64,000 nucleotides of DNA from Trichopria drosophilae (GCA_030407085.1 CM059584.1:129307501-129371500); one strand, 5' to 3'. Positions 10,559 to 21,248 are shown, counted from the stretch's first letter. Notes: generated by a model from the letters alone, not told the origin. Numbers and translations: made by a program.

Positions 10559-12660
10559 TCTGAATACTTTGCGAAACGGAAGTCAGTTAATGTTTCCTAA
10601 TGCTTCCAGAAGGATTCACTGAGATATCCTCAATAATACTCGATCTACGAACTTGGGAATGCTTCTTAATGCTTCTAGAAGTATTTCTGTGAGACTTTCC
10701 CACTCATTCTCAATCCAGAACCTTGGGAATGCTTCTTAATCTTTCTAGCAGTATTTCTGTGAGACTTTCTCACTCATTCTCAATCCAGAACTTTAGGAAT
10801 GCTTCTTAATGTTTCTAGATGTATTTCTGTGAGACATTCTCAATCTTTCTCGTTCCAGAAACTTGGGAATACTTCCTAATGTTTCCAGAAGTGTTTTTGT
10901 GAGATACTGTAAATCATATTCTCCATCCAGAAACTTGCATCATAGAAAGTATAGAATACGGAGAATTTGAATGCTTCTGAATTCATCGCTGTGTAATAGG
11001 ATTCTTCCACCGTTTATACAGAAAAATATTTTTTGTTGCAACTTTGTAACTTTTTATTTAATTTAATTTCACTCTTTTCTATATTTCTTTTATATTATTA
11101 TAAATTAATTATATTAAGAAACCGCTGTTCTTATGCGGTCACCTATCCGGTTGTAGTCTACATCGTTTGATGCTTAACTTGAAAATACTACAAGTACGCA
11201 ATGCTGACCTCTGGTCCACCACTGTCAAACACTATTTTAATCCTAATTTAATATTTATGTCCATGTAATGCATGGTTTTAAAGTTGTACTGCTTCTTTGG
11301 CATTTTTGCCCCCCCCCCCCCCCTCCTACCCCCATTCGTACACAACTGTGGCCATTTTAATCATACACTTTACATATAGGCCGTGTTTCCTGGATTACTT
11401 CCCAAATGGTAACGTAGTTTATGGACGACCACTAAGCGGAATTATTACAAAGCATTCCCAAGTTTCTGGATTGAGAATGATTGAGAAAGTCTCACAGAAA
11501 TACTTCCAGAAGCATTAGGATGCATTCCCAAGTTCGTAGATTGAGTATTATTAAGGGTATCTCAGTGAATCCTTCTCGAAGCATTAGAAAGCATTAACTG
11601 ACTTCCGTTTCGCAGGAAGTATTCAAAATATTAGAAAACATATATGTCAGTGCTTCATTAAGAATAGGGAAGTATTGGCTTTATAATTATTATGCTGAAG
11701 CATTGAGAAGCATTCAAAAGTAAAGTGATCAATTCGTGTAATAGGATTTGGAATGATTGACGATAGAGAAGTATTCACGGTGTTTAAGAAACAGGATTCA
11801 AAATTTTAAAATGAATACTTCTCATCTCTTCTCAATCATTCTTCGTTTGCTGGGTGATGATATCCGGTCTGCCACTGTCAAGCACTATTTTAATCCCGAT
11901 TTAATATTTATGGACACGTAATGCATTGTTTCAAAGTCGTACTGTATTGTTTTTTCATTTTTGACCACCTATCCGTACACTTTACACAGGTCGTAGTTCC
12001 TGGCTTACCCCCAAATAGTAACGCAGTTTATAGACGACCACTAAGCGGAATTATTGCAATAATAGCATTCAAACGTTTCTGGATTGGGATTGATTGAAAA
12101 TGTCTCAGAGAAACGCTTCTAGAAGCATTGGGAAGCATTCTCAAGTTTCTGGATTGAGAATGATTGAGAAAGTCTTACAGAAATACTTCCAGAAGCATTA
12201 GGAAGCATTCCCAAGTTCGTAGATTGAGTATTATTGAGGAGCTCAGCAAACGAAGAATGAATGAGAAGCAATGAGAAGTATTCATTTTTGAACTTTGAAG
12301 CACCGTGAATACTTTCCTATCGGCAATCATTCTAAACCCTATTACAAGAATTGACCACTTTACTTTTGAATGCTTCTCAATGTTTCAGCATAACAATTAG
12401 ACAGCCAATACTTCCATATTCTGAATGAAGCATTGACATATATGTTTTCTAACATTCTGAATACTTCCTGCGAAACGGAAGTCAGTTAATACTTCCTAAT
12501 GCTTCCAGAAGGATTCACTGAGATATCCTCAATAATACTCAATCTGCGAACTTGGGAATGCTTCCTAATGCTTCCAGAAGTGTTTCTGTAAGACATTCAC
12601 AATCATTCTCAATTATTCTCAATCTATGCTTTGTAATAATTCCACTTAGTGGTCAAATTT
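10559..12660. repeat. Composite repeat with a ~71-bp unit, in both orientations
   Basis: The unit contains TTGGGAATGCTTCCTAATG, CCAGAAGTATTTCTGTGAGA and CTCATTCTCAATCCAGAA. Four head-to-tail copies with a 71-base spacing lie at about 10655-10930. Inverted copies lie at 11450-11640 and 12060-12260, and forward copies again at 12480-12630. A second layer is a direct duplication of about 650 bp: the text from 11212 (CACTGTCAAACACTATTTTA) returns at 11868. The phrase GACGACCACTAAGCGGAATT marks internal boundaries at 11424 and 12033. No coding frame survives. Confidence 0.75.
11309..11323. repeat. Poly-C tract (15 C)
   Basis: A homopolymer of 15 C residues lies in otherwise AT-rich repeat DNA. 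Its length may be unreliable in assembly. Confidence 0.8.
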
Positions 12661-12670
12661 AATTCGATTA

Positions 12671-12981
12671 TTGGTGTATGGAAAAAATATTATTTTGCAG
12701 AAATATAATGAAATATTTTAAATTCGTAATTTTCATCTAATTTTAGTAAATTTTTCGTTCTAAAAGATGAGTCAATTTTTTAACTTGTTTAATATTTTTA
12801 ATTAAAAATGTATAACATTATTAGTTAGTCGATTAATGCATGGGAAAAATATTATTTTGCCGGAATATATTAAAATCCGTACTTTTCATCAAATGATTGC
12901 TATTTTCTCGTAAATTTTGCCGAAAACTACGAATTTTAATATTTTCCGAGAAAATAATATTCTCACCCCCCATACACCAGT
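12671..12981. repeat. Foldback, ~310 bp
   Basis: GGTGTATGGAAAAAATATT at the left is matched inversely by AATATTCTCACCCCCCATACACC at the right. Blocks resembling AATATTATTTTGC recur in between. The family is not identified. Confidence 0.5.
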
Positions 12982-13753
12982 TATCTCACTAAAACTAAAT
13001 ATTTGGTACATTTTTAACAAAGACTATTTAAAAAGTTTTAAATAAGACCTATAAGAAGACATACGCTTGAGGTAAATTAGGAATTTTTATATATTCCAGG
13101 AAAATAATATTTGATTCATTCACCAAACAATTTGGTATGTTTTTAACGAGAAATATTTAAATAGCTTTAATAAGGACTGATATCCACCTCATGGTTTGGG
13201 TCGTAGTTGTAGTGAAATTTCATTTACTGGTAGAGAATTGAGCAAACAATTTCTCACTTTTCAGAGAAATTGAGAGATACAAGAAACAAATGTTGTTAAA
13301 AGTTATTATTAAAATAATAGAAATAATAACAACCGTAATAAGAACATATTAATAATAAAATTTCGGCGCTTAATGCTCTTTTGAATGCACTACTATTCGT
13401 GGTAAAACGTTAAAACATATTCATTTTCGTGATATAACATGAAACGAGTTACTTTTCGCGCTTAGACGATTATAAACTCGTGTAAACTCTGGGACATGAT
13501 AGTTTTCTTCAAAAGAACTCGAAACATGCTACTCTTCGTAATATAACATGAAACGAGTTACTTTTCATGGTAATAATCCTTGAAATCCTGAAATGTGCTA
13601 TTTTTTGTCAACAAGAGAAAAAACGTACTACTCTTCGTTCCAAAACGTTCAAATGTGTTACTTTTCGTGGTGTAGAATGAATCACGATATTTTTCGACTA
13701 TCAATTTGCAAATGAATTGGTTTTTCACTCAAATGCTGAAATGCAATATTCTT

Positions 13754-14217
13754 GGGTGCGGGTCGAAAAACCGACAAATCAAAAAGCCGACAGGTCGAAA
13801 AACAGTCAAAAAACCGACAATCGAAAAGCCGACAGAAAAAAATGACTGTCGGGTGCGGGCCGAAAAACCGACAAATCAAAAAGCCGACAGGTCAAAAAAC
13901 CGACAGTCATAAAGCCGATCGTCAAAAAACCGACAGTCAAAAAGCCGATACATACAAAAAAAGACACATCTTCAGGAGGACAGTCATTTTTTGAACTGTC
14001 GGTTTTTTGACTGTCGGCTTTTCGATTGTCGGTTTTTTGACTGTCTGTTTTTCGACCTGTCGGCTATTTGATTTGTCGGTTTTTCGACCCGCACCCATGA
14101 CTGTCCTCCTGAAGATGGGTCTTTTTTTTATGTATCGGCTTTTTGACTGTCGGCTTTATGACTGTCGGTTTTTTGACCTGTCGGCTTTTTGATTTGTCGG
14201 TTTTTCGGCCCGCACCT
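13754..14217. mobile_element. GGGTGC-family foldback element (outer copy), 464 bp
   Basis: The left end GGGTGCGGGTCGAAAAACC faces a right end whose complement is AGGTGCGGGCCGAAAAACC. ATATTCTT lies directly outside both ends (13746-13753 and 14218-14225), an 8-bp target-site duplication. The arms are tandem units of about 14-18 bases of the type AAAAACCGACA / AAAAAGCCGACAG. Open frames read through it are products of the repeat. A second copy of the family is inserted inside it. Confidence 0.85.
13851..14096. mobile_element. GGGTGC-family foldback nested inside its own family
   Basis: This is a complete 246-bp element running from GGGTGCGGG to CCCGCACCC. It is flanked by ATGACTGTC on both sides (13842-13850 and 14097-14105), a perfect 9-bp duplication of the host element's sequence. 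Its arms carry the same AAAAACCGACAAATCAAAAA units as the host. It shows that one member transposed into another. Confidence 0.85.
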
Positions 14218-14505
14218 ATATTCTTTAACATATAAAAGTATAACGTACTACTTTTCGTAAGAAAAATGAAACGTGCTACTATTCGTAACGGGCGTCGATA
14301 TAAACACGTCTGAACCAATCGACAGCTCGAGGGGAACTTAAATTATGTAACATTTTTTTTTAACACTTACTGAAGTCTTAAACTGCTCATAAACGTTAAA
14401 AAATTGACGACATGTAGGTGGGACACTATGAAAGGACAAAGGACGGTAAACTGAATATTACAAATAAAAGACGTAAATTTGGTAATATGTACAAATATAT
14501 TTAAT

Positions 14506-15941
14506 CTAGTTCGTTTGTGCATCAGTGCCGATGAATTCTGCATCTAATTTTTTAAACTTTTCAGTGTATTTTTCTGGCACTTCAACTTCTTTAAGGTTGT
14601 CAACTCCGACTTCTTCTTCAGTGCTACAAAAAATTTATAATTAAGAAAATAATGATTGTAAATATGTAAATGTTTATACCCACTTGATTAAAATGTCAAC
14701 AACATTCTCGCATGCTAACAATGCAGCATTGTCCTTCTCCCATTTATGAAGTTCACGAAGAATAATGTAAGCATTATTTTCCCTTAGAATTTCCCTTACT
14801 TTTCTTGTGGCACATAATTGACCCAAAGCTTCTAAAATCATGATCCTAAATAACAAGTTTATGATCTGTTCTGATCACTGGTTATTTTTACAATTGTCAT
14901 TACCTGATATCTGGATCCGATTCCCTAGTTTTAGTTTCAGGTAAATATTGCAAGTCTATGGGCAACTTATTGTTGTCTTCGTCATCGAATTCCTCTGGAC
15001 CGGCAAGGGGGAGTAATAAATATGGTAAAAGATCGACCTCAGGACTGAGAAGCCATTCGTGATTTTCAATGTCAAAACAACAATTTCTTATCGTCCCTAC
15101 TATTCCGCCTCTTCGAACAATACTGTCTGAATATTCCGTAAACGGCAGTAATCTTTGAATGAGGCCAAGATCTCTTTTCGTTAAAAACCTTTTCGAGAAA
15201 ATGAATTTTTATTAATTAAATTAAATAATTTACTTCTCGTTAATAGTAACAAACATACTCTCGCATCCGTTTAGATTGACTGAGGTTGCTAAACAAAGGG
15301 CCTAAATAATGTAATTTCCCTCCTACTAAATTATATTGTTTAGCGGTGAACGCCGATACAATAGAATCCCAAGAAAATCCGCACTTCTCCAATATTGTTA
15401 TAACCCGATCTGCAAAGTTCGTTGGACGAGTCACATTTGACAGAATCATACAACACGGATCTGCTAAAGGACTTTCCTTATCCATGACGTGTCTAAAAAG
15501 ATATTTTATTATCCACCTCGAATCGATGTCATTTGTATTACTTACTTTATACTTAAATGTATGAGATTATCGCTGTTTCTTTGACCTGGCACAGCTTTGG
15601 AAGATTCTGTGATAATCAATAGTGCACTCGCACCATCTTCGTTAGCAGAAATATTTACTAAACATAACGCTGCATCTTTTGCTATCGCTAATGATTCGTC
15701 TTGCAACAACAAAATTAATTGCCTGAGTATTTCTGGTACACTCAACAACATCTCTTGCCCCTCCGTTGTACCCGTAACTCCTGTAAACAAAATATTAATA
15801 AATTATGGTCTTTATTATTTAAACTGGATTAATGTAATCGTGTAAATTGAACTTACCAAGAACATATTGAAGTGCTACAGCTTTTACGTCTAGTCGAGTA
15901 TCTTTATTTAGAAATTCGGATATTTCTTTCAGAGATTCCAT
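14506..15941 (-). CDS. HGH1: HGH1 (FAM203) armadillo-repeat chaperone homologue
   Basis: Six exons on the minus strand: 15857-15941 (ATG), 15546-15780, 15259-15492, 14904-15188, 14680-14845 and 14506-14623 (TAG). HGH1 is a cytosolic armadillo-like protein that helps eEF2 fold with the TRiC chaperonin (family knowledge). Diagnostic stretches are ADPCCMILSNVTRP, LLPFTEYSDSIVRRGG, RNCCFDIENHEWLL, PYLLLPLAGPEEF, LPIDLQYLP, YIILRELHKWE and the tail EVEVPEKY, all in family order. The length is about 373 residues, close to vertebrate HGH1. Exons 1-5 join in phase. Exon 5 ends in phase 0 at TGG followed by GTATAA, while exon 6 needs phase 2; joined as written, the frame stops two codons into exon 6. 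One G fewer in the GGG at 14678-14680 would restore the family tail. It is transcribed away from CCDC86. Confidence 0.95.
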
Positions 15942-16003
15942 TGTGTATTAGTAAATAAATTCTTTTTTCAAAAATACTTGCACATGGCCAACTAAAAACT
16001 GTT

Positions 16004-16130
16004 TTGCTGTCAAAGATTAGGTTATGTTTTCATTTTTTGTTTGTTGGCAACAATTAATACTGTTGATTTCACGTTCCCGATAAACGTTTTCCAGTAACTA
16101 CTCGATCGATAAAACAGTTTGAATGAAACA
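16004..16130. promoter_or_regulatory. HGH1 upstream segment, copy 1 of a ~120-bp repeated sequence
   Basis: This lies 60-190 bases upstream of the HGH1 start codon. Key phrases are AGGTTATGTTTTC, GTTGGCAACAATTAATACTG, GTTCCCGATAAACG and TAACTACTCGATCGATAAA. The same order of phrases recurs inverted at 19030-19135 and 20308-20435. It is at a position where HGH1 promoter elements are expected. It may be a shared promoter module or a small mobile sequence. Confidence 0.65.
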
Positions 16131-16184
16131 ATGGTAAAATTACAGAAGAACTGCCCCACCCCAAAAATGAAATGTGCCAGATGT

Positions 16185-16720
16185 TTTCGATGTATTTTGG
16201 GCTGCTGATAATGAATATCACAATAAAATTTGGCGCTCGGACGTATTTAACCCGCTATCTCAAAAAAAAACGCTAAAAAACGTGGTTTTTTGTAGTTTTT
16301 TGCATTTATTTTGAAAAGTACGAGTCCGACAAAAAAATGTGTCAAACAAAAAATGTAGAGCACGCAATTCTCTACAAAAAATATTTTATACATTTTCTTC
16401 CTAATATGAAAAGTAAGCTCGTAAATGCGCGACGAAAGTGAACATAATGGATTTTTTCAATTTACGTGCGTAATTTTCTCAATATAACTACAGCACCTCA
16501 AAAAAAATGTTATAAAGCTATTTTGACGTATTTTTGCCTCCTGATTACGAATATGATAATAAAATTTGGCGGTCGGACATATTGAAACCGCTTTCTTGAA
16601 AAAACTGTCAAAAAACACGATTTTTTCCAGTTTTTTGCATTTATTTCGAAAAATACGCAACTTACGAAAAAATGTTTCAAATAAAAAATGTAGAGAATGT
16701 AATTTTACCGAAACAATTAT
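16185..16720. repeat. Two-copy direct repeat, period ~335 bp
   Basis: The text around ATAAAATTTGGCGCTCGGACG, then GTTTTTTGCATTTATTTTG, then AAAAAATGTAGAG appears at 16200-16390 and again, diverged, at 16535-16700. No coding frame was seen. Confidence 0.6.
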
Positions 16721-16821
16721 AGCAAAACGAAATATAAAAAATGTGAACAAAATTAATATAATAATCATAATAATGTTTAATTATCAAAATTATTTTATTT
16801 ATATAGATACACATGATTTAA

Positions 16822-18782
16822 GGGGAGACACCGGTGAGATTTCAGCTACATTAAATTGCAATTAAAAAAAATCGAAAAAAATTGTTATAAGCATCATTTT
16901 TCTTCACAAATTAAGTGGTGTAGTCGAAAAAAGAAAAAAAAAATTTTTGGCCGAGTTAGAATTTTTTATTTTTGATCTAAGCCATGTATCATCAAATCCA
17001 TGCGTAATTTTGTTTGAAATCGTAAAAAAAGCATACAAAAAAAATTTGGTTACACTTTACCCAAAATTGACGGAGGAGATGCATTTTTTAGGTGTTTTAT
17101 GATCGATTTTTAATAAAATCGACCACTTTTTGGTTACAAGAACTGCGTTCATTATACGATAAATTCCAAATGAATGTTTATTGAAACATAAGAAATAAAT
17201 TTATATTATATTTCTATATATCTTTTTATTAAAAAAAAATTTTTTTATTAATTTTTTCAATTTTTTTGAATTTTTTAGTTTACATTTTGTTTTTCATTTT
17301 GAAAATATATTTTTAGAGCATTTCTGCTCCGTACATAGTTCCTCTTTTTTTCATACTTCCAGACTTCTTGTACCATGTTTAGCAAGGCTATGGCTCGTCG
17401 TTTTTGAACTTTTCATTAGATTGTTATATATGATTATATTTATATAAAAAATAATCGCAGGACAAATTTTTGCATTATACGCCGAAATGGAGAAGTGGAG
17501 CTATTTACGTCATTTTATGTCGGTACACCTCATCTACTCAGAGAAAAAACATCAGGACTAGAACATGTGGAAATGTCCTCTTCGAATGTAATTGCATTCT
17601 TAGATGAAACACTTCAACACTTGTACAATAATGTACTAATATTAGAAAAATGCCAATTCTCGCCCATTTCCCCAGCCGAAATAATGATCTCTTCAAAAAG
17701 TAGATATTTTCGTTACAAGGGCGTAAAATGAACTTTCACCCCCGTGATACAAACATAATTGTAAAGTAGAAGTGTTCGTATCAAAAAGAAGAGTTGAGAT
17801 TGCAACATCTTTAGCTGCTTGTGAATACAACGTAGGATGTGCTAAAACGATCATCACATTATTAGAGCAAGCAGGATTATCAGTAGGACAGGAAACTGTT
17901 ACACTGGCGAGAAATCGCGATTCTCATAGAATAGAAAAAGGCATTCAACAATCGAATGAAAAGTTCAAAAACGCACGACGAGCCATAGCCTTAGCACAAA
18001 GCAGGCTAGAAGAAGTCTTTATGGAAAACGAAGGGACTATGTACGGAGCAGGAATGTTCTAGAAAGATATTTTATTAATGAAAAAAAATGTAAAAGCTAA
18101 AAAATATAAAAAAAATTGAAAAAAATTACAAAAATTTTGTTAATAAAAAAAATCTAGAAATATAAAATAGATTTATTTTTTACGTTACACTGAACATTTC
18201 TTTGAAATTTATTATACAATAAACAGTTGTTGGAGCCAACAAGGGGTTGATTTTAATATCATCAAATCATAAAACATCTAAAAAGATATTCTCAAAATGA
18301 AAAAAATATATAAAAACGAAAAAATTTTAAAAAAATTGAAAAAATTTAAAAAAAAAATTCATAAAAAACTTTTTTTTATTAAAAAAAATGTAGGAATATA
18401 AAATAAATGTATTTCTTATGTTTCGATGAACATTAATTTAGAATTTATCGTATAATAAACAGTTCTTGTAACCAAAAAGTGGTTAATTTAATTAAAAATC
18501 GACCATAAAACACCTAAAAATGCATCTCCTCCGTCAATTTTGGGTAAAGTGTAACCAAATTTTTTTTTTATGCTTTTTTTACGATTTCAAACAAAATTAC
18601 GCATGGATTTCACGATACGTGGCTTAGATCGAAAATAAAAAATTCTAACTCGGCCAAAAATTTTTTTTTTCTTTTTTCGACTACACCACTTAATTTGTGA
18701 AGAAAAATGATGCTTATAACAATTTTTTTCGTTTTTTTTTAATCGCAATTTAATGTAGCTGAAATCTCACCGGTGTCTCCCC
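16822..18782 (+). mobile_element. TTAA-flanked DNA transposon, Kolobok-like, 1961 bp
   Basis: TTAA lies on both sides (16818-16821 and 18783-18786). The ends GGGGAGACACCGGTGAGATT and its complement are perfect terminal inverted repeats. The inverted match continues with small differences for about 400 bases on each side (to roughly 17230 and 18370). Part of the inner arm is repeated once more at about 18160-18300. The TTAA target with GG ends (5'-RR) fits the Kolobok superfamily better than piggyBac, whose ends start CC. The centre holds a broken transposase-like reading frame. It is non-autonomous or dead. Confidence 0.85.
17495..18062 (+). pseudogene. Transposase C-terminal remnant inside the TTAA element
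   Basis: Two frames (17495-17731 and 17772-18062) lie between the long terminal repeats. The second reads VSKRRVEIATSLAACEYN, then SVGQETVTLARNRDSHRIEK, then RRAIALAQSRLEEVF and ends GTMYGAGMF. The basic, helical DR.RI..A pattern followed by a terminal YG.G.F motif is what I recall from C-termini of Kolobok-type transposases; this is recall, not an alignment. The first frame is not clearly related. The frame change, stops and missing N-terminus (no zinc-binding THAP region seen) mark it as dead. Confidence 0.6.
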
Positions 18783-19029
18783 TTAACGTTTAAAGGAATT
18801 CTAAAGTCTCGGTCGATAAGGTAGGAATTTTCACTTAAAACCTGAAATAAGAAATGACTGAAACGATTTTTCGAAATTCGGGCACAGTAAGAGCAAATTT
18901 AAGCAATATAAACAGTTTCCTAGAAAATATCCAAGATATTAATTGAGAACTGACCGAGAATTTTCGGAAATAAGAGATTTTTATCATTTTTTATATTTCT
19001 TTTTTGTATTTGAAGCGTTTCATCAAAAC

Positions 19030-19135
19030 TATTTTACCCATCGATTGTTACTACGTTTATCGGGAACTTGAAATCAACAGTATTAATTGTTGCCAACAAA
19101 CAAAAAACGAAAACATAACCTAACCTTTGATTTAA
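19030..19135. repeat. Copy 2 of the HGH1-upstream segment, inverted
   Basis: It reads GTTTATCGGGAACTTGAAAT, CAACAGTATTAATTGTTGCC and AACATAACCTAACCTTTGA, the reverse complement of 16004-16130 at roughly 85-90% identity by eye. It ends next to the piggyBac-like foldback. Confidence 0.75.
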
Positions 19136-20003
19136 AAAATGATAAGAATGAAAAGTTCTTGGAATTTATCCAGAAATATCACGGAATTTTTTTAGATTTT
19201 TGTAATGAATTTTTTTTTTTTATTTTTTCAAAATTGGAATTTATTTCCGAAAAATTCTGAAAAAAATGTTGTGTATTCTCTCATTAATTCTGAGAGTTAA
19301 TGAGAGTTAATGTTCTCCTTTGTATTTTTTCCGAAAGTTAAAATGTTATATATTATAGCTTAGGATTTTTTTTCTCTAAACTGTCAACATTTGGAAAAAA
19401 TGTTAAAGAACAAAAAATTCTTAGAATTCATTAGAGAATATAGTAAATTTTTTTCATAATTTTTAGTTAACAAATTACAATTAGGAAAAAAATTGTTAAA
19501 AAAAATATCCCCAAATGTCATTAAAAAAATCTAAAAAAATTCCGTGATATTTCTACATAAATTCTAAGAACTTTTCATTCTTATCATTTTTTAAATAAAG
19601 CTCGTAGTTTTGAGTTAGGGCGTCCAGAAAATTTTAAAGAAATTTTCATTGTTGCGATCATTTTGAGGTCGGTAGAATAATGATCGTATAAAAGTAAAAT
19701 TTTTCCTTAAAATTGAAGTATTTTATTCGCCTTTATTCAGAGTTTCAACAGAATCCCAATATTCTAAGGGCTCGAAAAAAAATTGGTAAGAATAAATATT
19801 TCCCAATTTTGACATTTTGTTCAAATTCGGCGCCATATTGGAATTCCTAATGGCCGAAACTCAATTTTGACCTCGGAATCTTGAAGAGCGACCTCGAAAA
19901 TAGTAGGATATGTACCTCTCAATTTTGTTAACTTCCATTTTGGTACGAAATGTTCGATTGAAATTGAAACAAGAAAAAGTGTCCTCTGGGCGTTAATGGG
20001 TTA
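19136..20003. mobile_element. piggyBac-like foldback, truncated copy A
   Basis: The right end is GGGCGTTAATGGG followed by TTA, where a pogo-like MITE has split the TTAA (the final A follows that MITE). The sequence inwards (GACCTCGGAATCTTGAAGAG, GCGCCATATTGGAATTCC, CAATATTCTAAGGGCTCG, CCTTAAAATTGAAGTATTTT) matches copies at 25492-26676 and 58087-59320. The left arm is missing. TTAA with an end reading CCCATTAACGCC on the complement fits piggyBac-type ends (CCY). Confidence 0.7.
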
Positions 20004-20267
20004 CAGTAAAACCCCTCTTACTTGAACAGGGCCGAGCCAGCATTTCCCCTCCGACCCCGTTTATTTGAACGCTTACAGTTGTCCCCACTCCTCGCGCAAT
20101 ATACCCGGTCCGACGTGAGTAGCGCACGCGCATTGGAATTTGTATTCGCGTAAGAGCGAGTAGTGGGGGTAAGGGGAAGTAGAAATCGTTCAAATAAACG
20201 AGGTTATTTTGTTCAAATAGACGGGGTGTTCAAGAAAGCGAGTGTTCAAGTAAGAGGGGTTTTACTG
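20004..20267. mobile_element. pogo/Tigger-like MITE, 264 bp
   Basis: The ends CAGTAAAACCCCTCTTACTT and the complementary AAGTAAGAGGGGTTTTACTG form terminal inverted repeats of about 24 bases, flanked by TA (20002-20003 and 20268-20269). CAGTRAAACC-type ends with TA targets are typical of Tigger/pogo. Internal GTTCAAATA-ACG phrases repeat near the right end. It contains no transposase. It is unusually GC-rich for this area. Confidence 0.85.
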
Positions 20268-20307
20268 TAATTGCGTTGACATTTATTATATTTCTTTTTG
20301 CTATCTT

Positions 20308-20435
20308 TTCAGCGAAACTGTTATACCGATCGATTAGTTACTGGAAGATGTTTATCGGGAACGTAAAATCAACAGTATTAAGTGTTGGCACTAAATAAAA
20401 AACGAAAACATAACCTAACCTTTGACAACAAACCA
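20308..20435. promoter_or_regulatory. Copy 3 of the HGH1-upstream segment, inverted, upstream of CCDC86
   Basis: It reads AACTGTTATACCGATCGATT, GTTTATCGGGAACGTAAAAT and AACATAACCTAACCTTTGAC. It lies about 290 bases upstream of the CCDC86 start, in the orientation that mirrors the copy next to HGH1, so the two divergent genes each have one copy in the equivalent position. Confidence 0.65.
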
Positions 20436-20724
20436 AGTTTTAATTGTTTTAGCCCCAATTTAAAAAATGTTATTCCGTCATCAATTATTTACGATTTTTA
20501 GTGAAATCTCCTACTTTACCGACGGACCACTTTAGAACCCCCTAAATTTCAAACACGGTCGTACCGTGATTTCAAAACGAAAAATCACTAGATAAAATCC
20601 CTAGAAGACTATACTAGGTGGCAGCACATTTCCAAATCAAAGATGGCTACCTAAATATTTCCACGTGCTTCAGATTCGTTTCATACAAATAAAATTTGTT
20701 TATATTTTAACGTCAAAAATCAAA

Positions 20725-21248
20725 ATGACTAAAAAGACATCTACTGACTCTGTAATAAGTACAGACGACACAAAAAAGCAAATTCCCAAAGGAAAACCAA
20801 AATCAGGAAGAGTATGGAAAGAACCGAGGAAAAGGTAACGAATATTATTTATTCAAATCAATTTCAGTACAATAAGATACTAAAATTAATTTTCAGATTT
20901 TCGTCTATTGTTAAGTCGAGAGGGATTCGATTATCCTTTGACAGCAAACAGAAATTAAAACAAGATTTGAAACGGGTCAAAGAACTCTCCAACGACATCA
21001 AAGCGAAAAAAGACGCTGAGAAGGAAGCAAAAAAGGAACGAAGACGAGAGAATATTGCCAGAGCTAAAGAAAATGAAAGGAAGAATGAAGTCGTACAAGT
21101 TGTAAGTTTCAATCATAACTTTAAATTTACAGATTAGAATTTAATTTAAAATTATTCTTTATTACAGATTAAAAATACAGCCAAGATAAAAAGGATGAAG
21201 AAAAAACAATTGCGAATGATAAAAACTCGTGATACTGTGAAAATGTAA
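20725..21248 (+). CDS. CCDC86: CCDC86 / Cgr1-family nucleolar protein
   Basis: Three exons join in phase: 20725-20834, 20897-21101 and 21168-21248 (TAA), giving 131 residues. The family signature is complete: GKPKSGRVWKEPRKR straddling the first junction, a central Lys/Glu/Arg-rich coiled coil (KERRRENIARAKENERK), and the C-terminal block EVVQVIKNTAKIKRMKKKQL ending RDTVKM. Yeast Cgr1 acts in 60S ribosome assembly and human CCDC86 is nucleolar (family knowledge). It is short, like the fungal proteins, lacking the long N-terminal part of the vertebrate form. The ATG at 20725 begins an all-hydrophilic N-terminus and is preceded by AT-rich leader. It diverges from HGH1. Two introns are only 62 and 66 bases. 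Confidence 0.95.

Larger units (their letters stand above)
13380..14300. repeat. Degenerate short repeats around CGAAAAGTAGCACGTTTC-like phrases
   Basis: Phrases such as CGAGTTACTTTTCGTGGTA, GTGCTACTATTCGTAA and AACATGAAACGAGTTAC recur irregularly every 50-70 bases on both sides of the foldback at 13754-14217, which splits the array. Confidence 0.5.

Noticed and set aside
13682..14318. Arg/Lys-rich open frames (KNRQIKKPTGRK type) and their mirror frames
   Set aside because: Translation of the tandem units in the GGGTGC foldback arms; identical on both strands because of the inverted repeat.
15996..16125. AAACTGTTTT...AAAACAGTTT as terminal repeats of the HGH1-upstream segment
   Set aside because: Present around copy 1 only; the other two copies do not share both ends, so it is probably chance.
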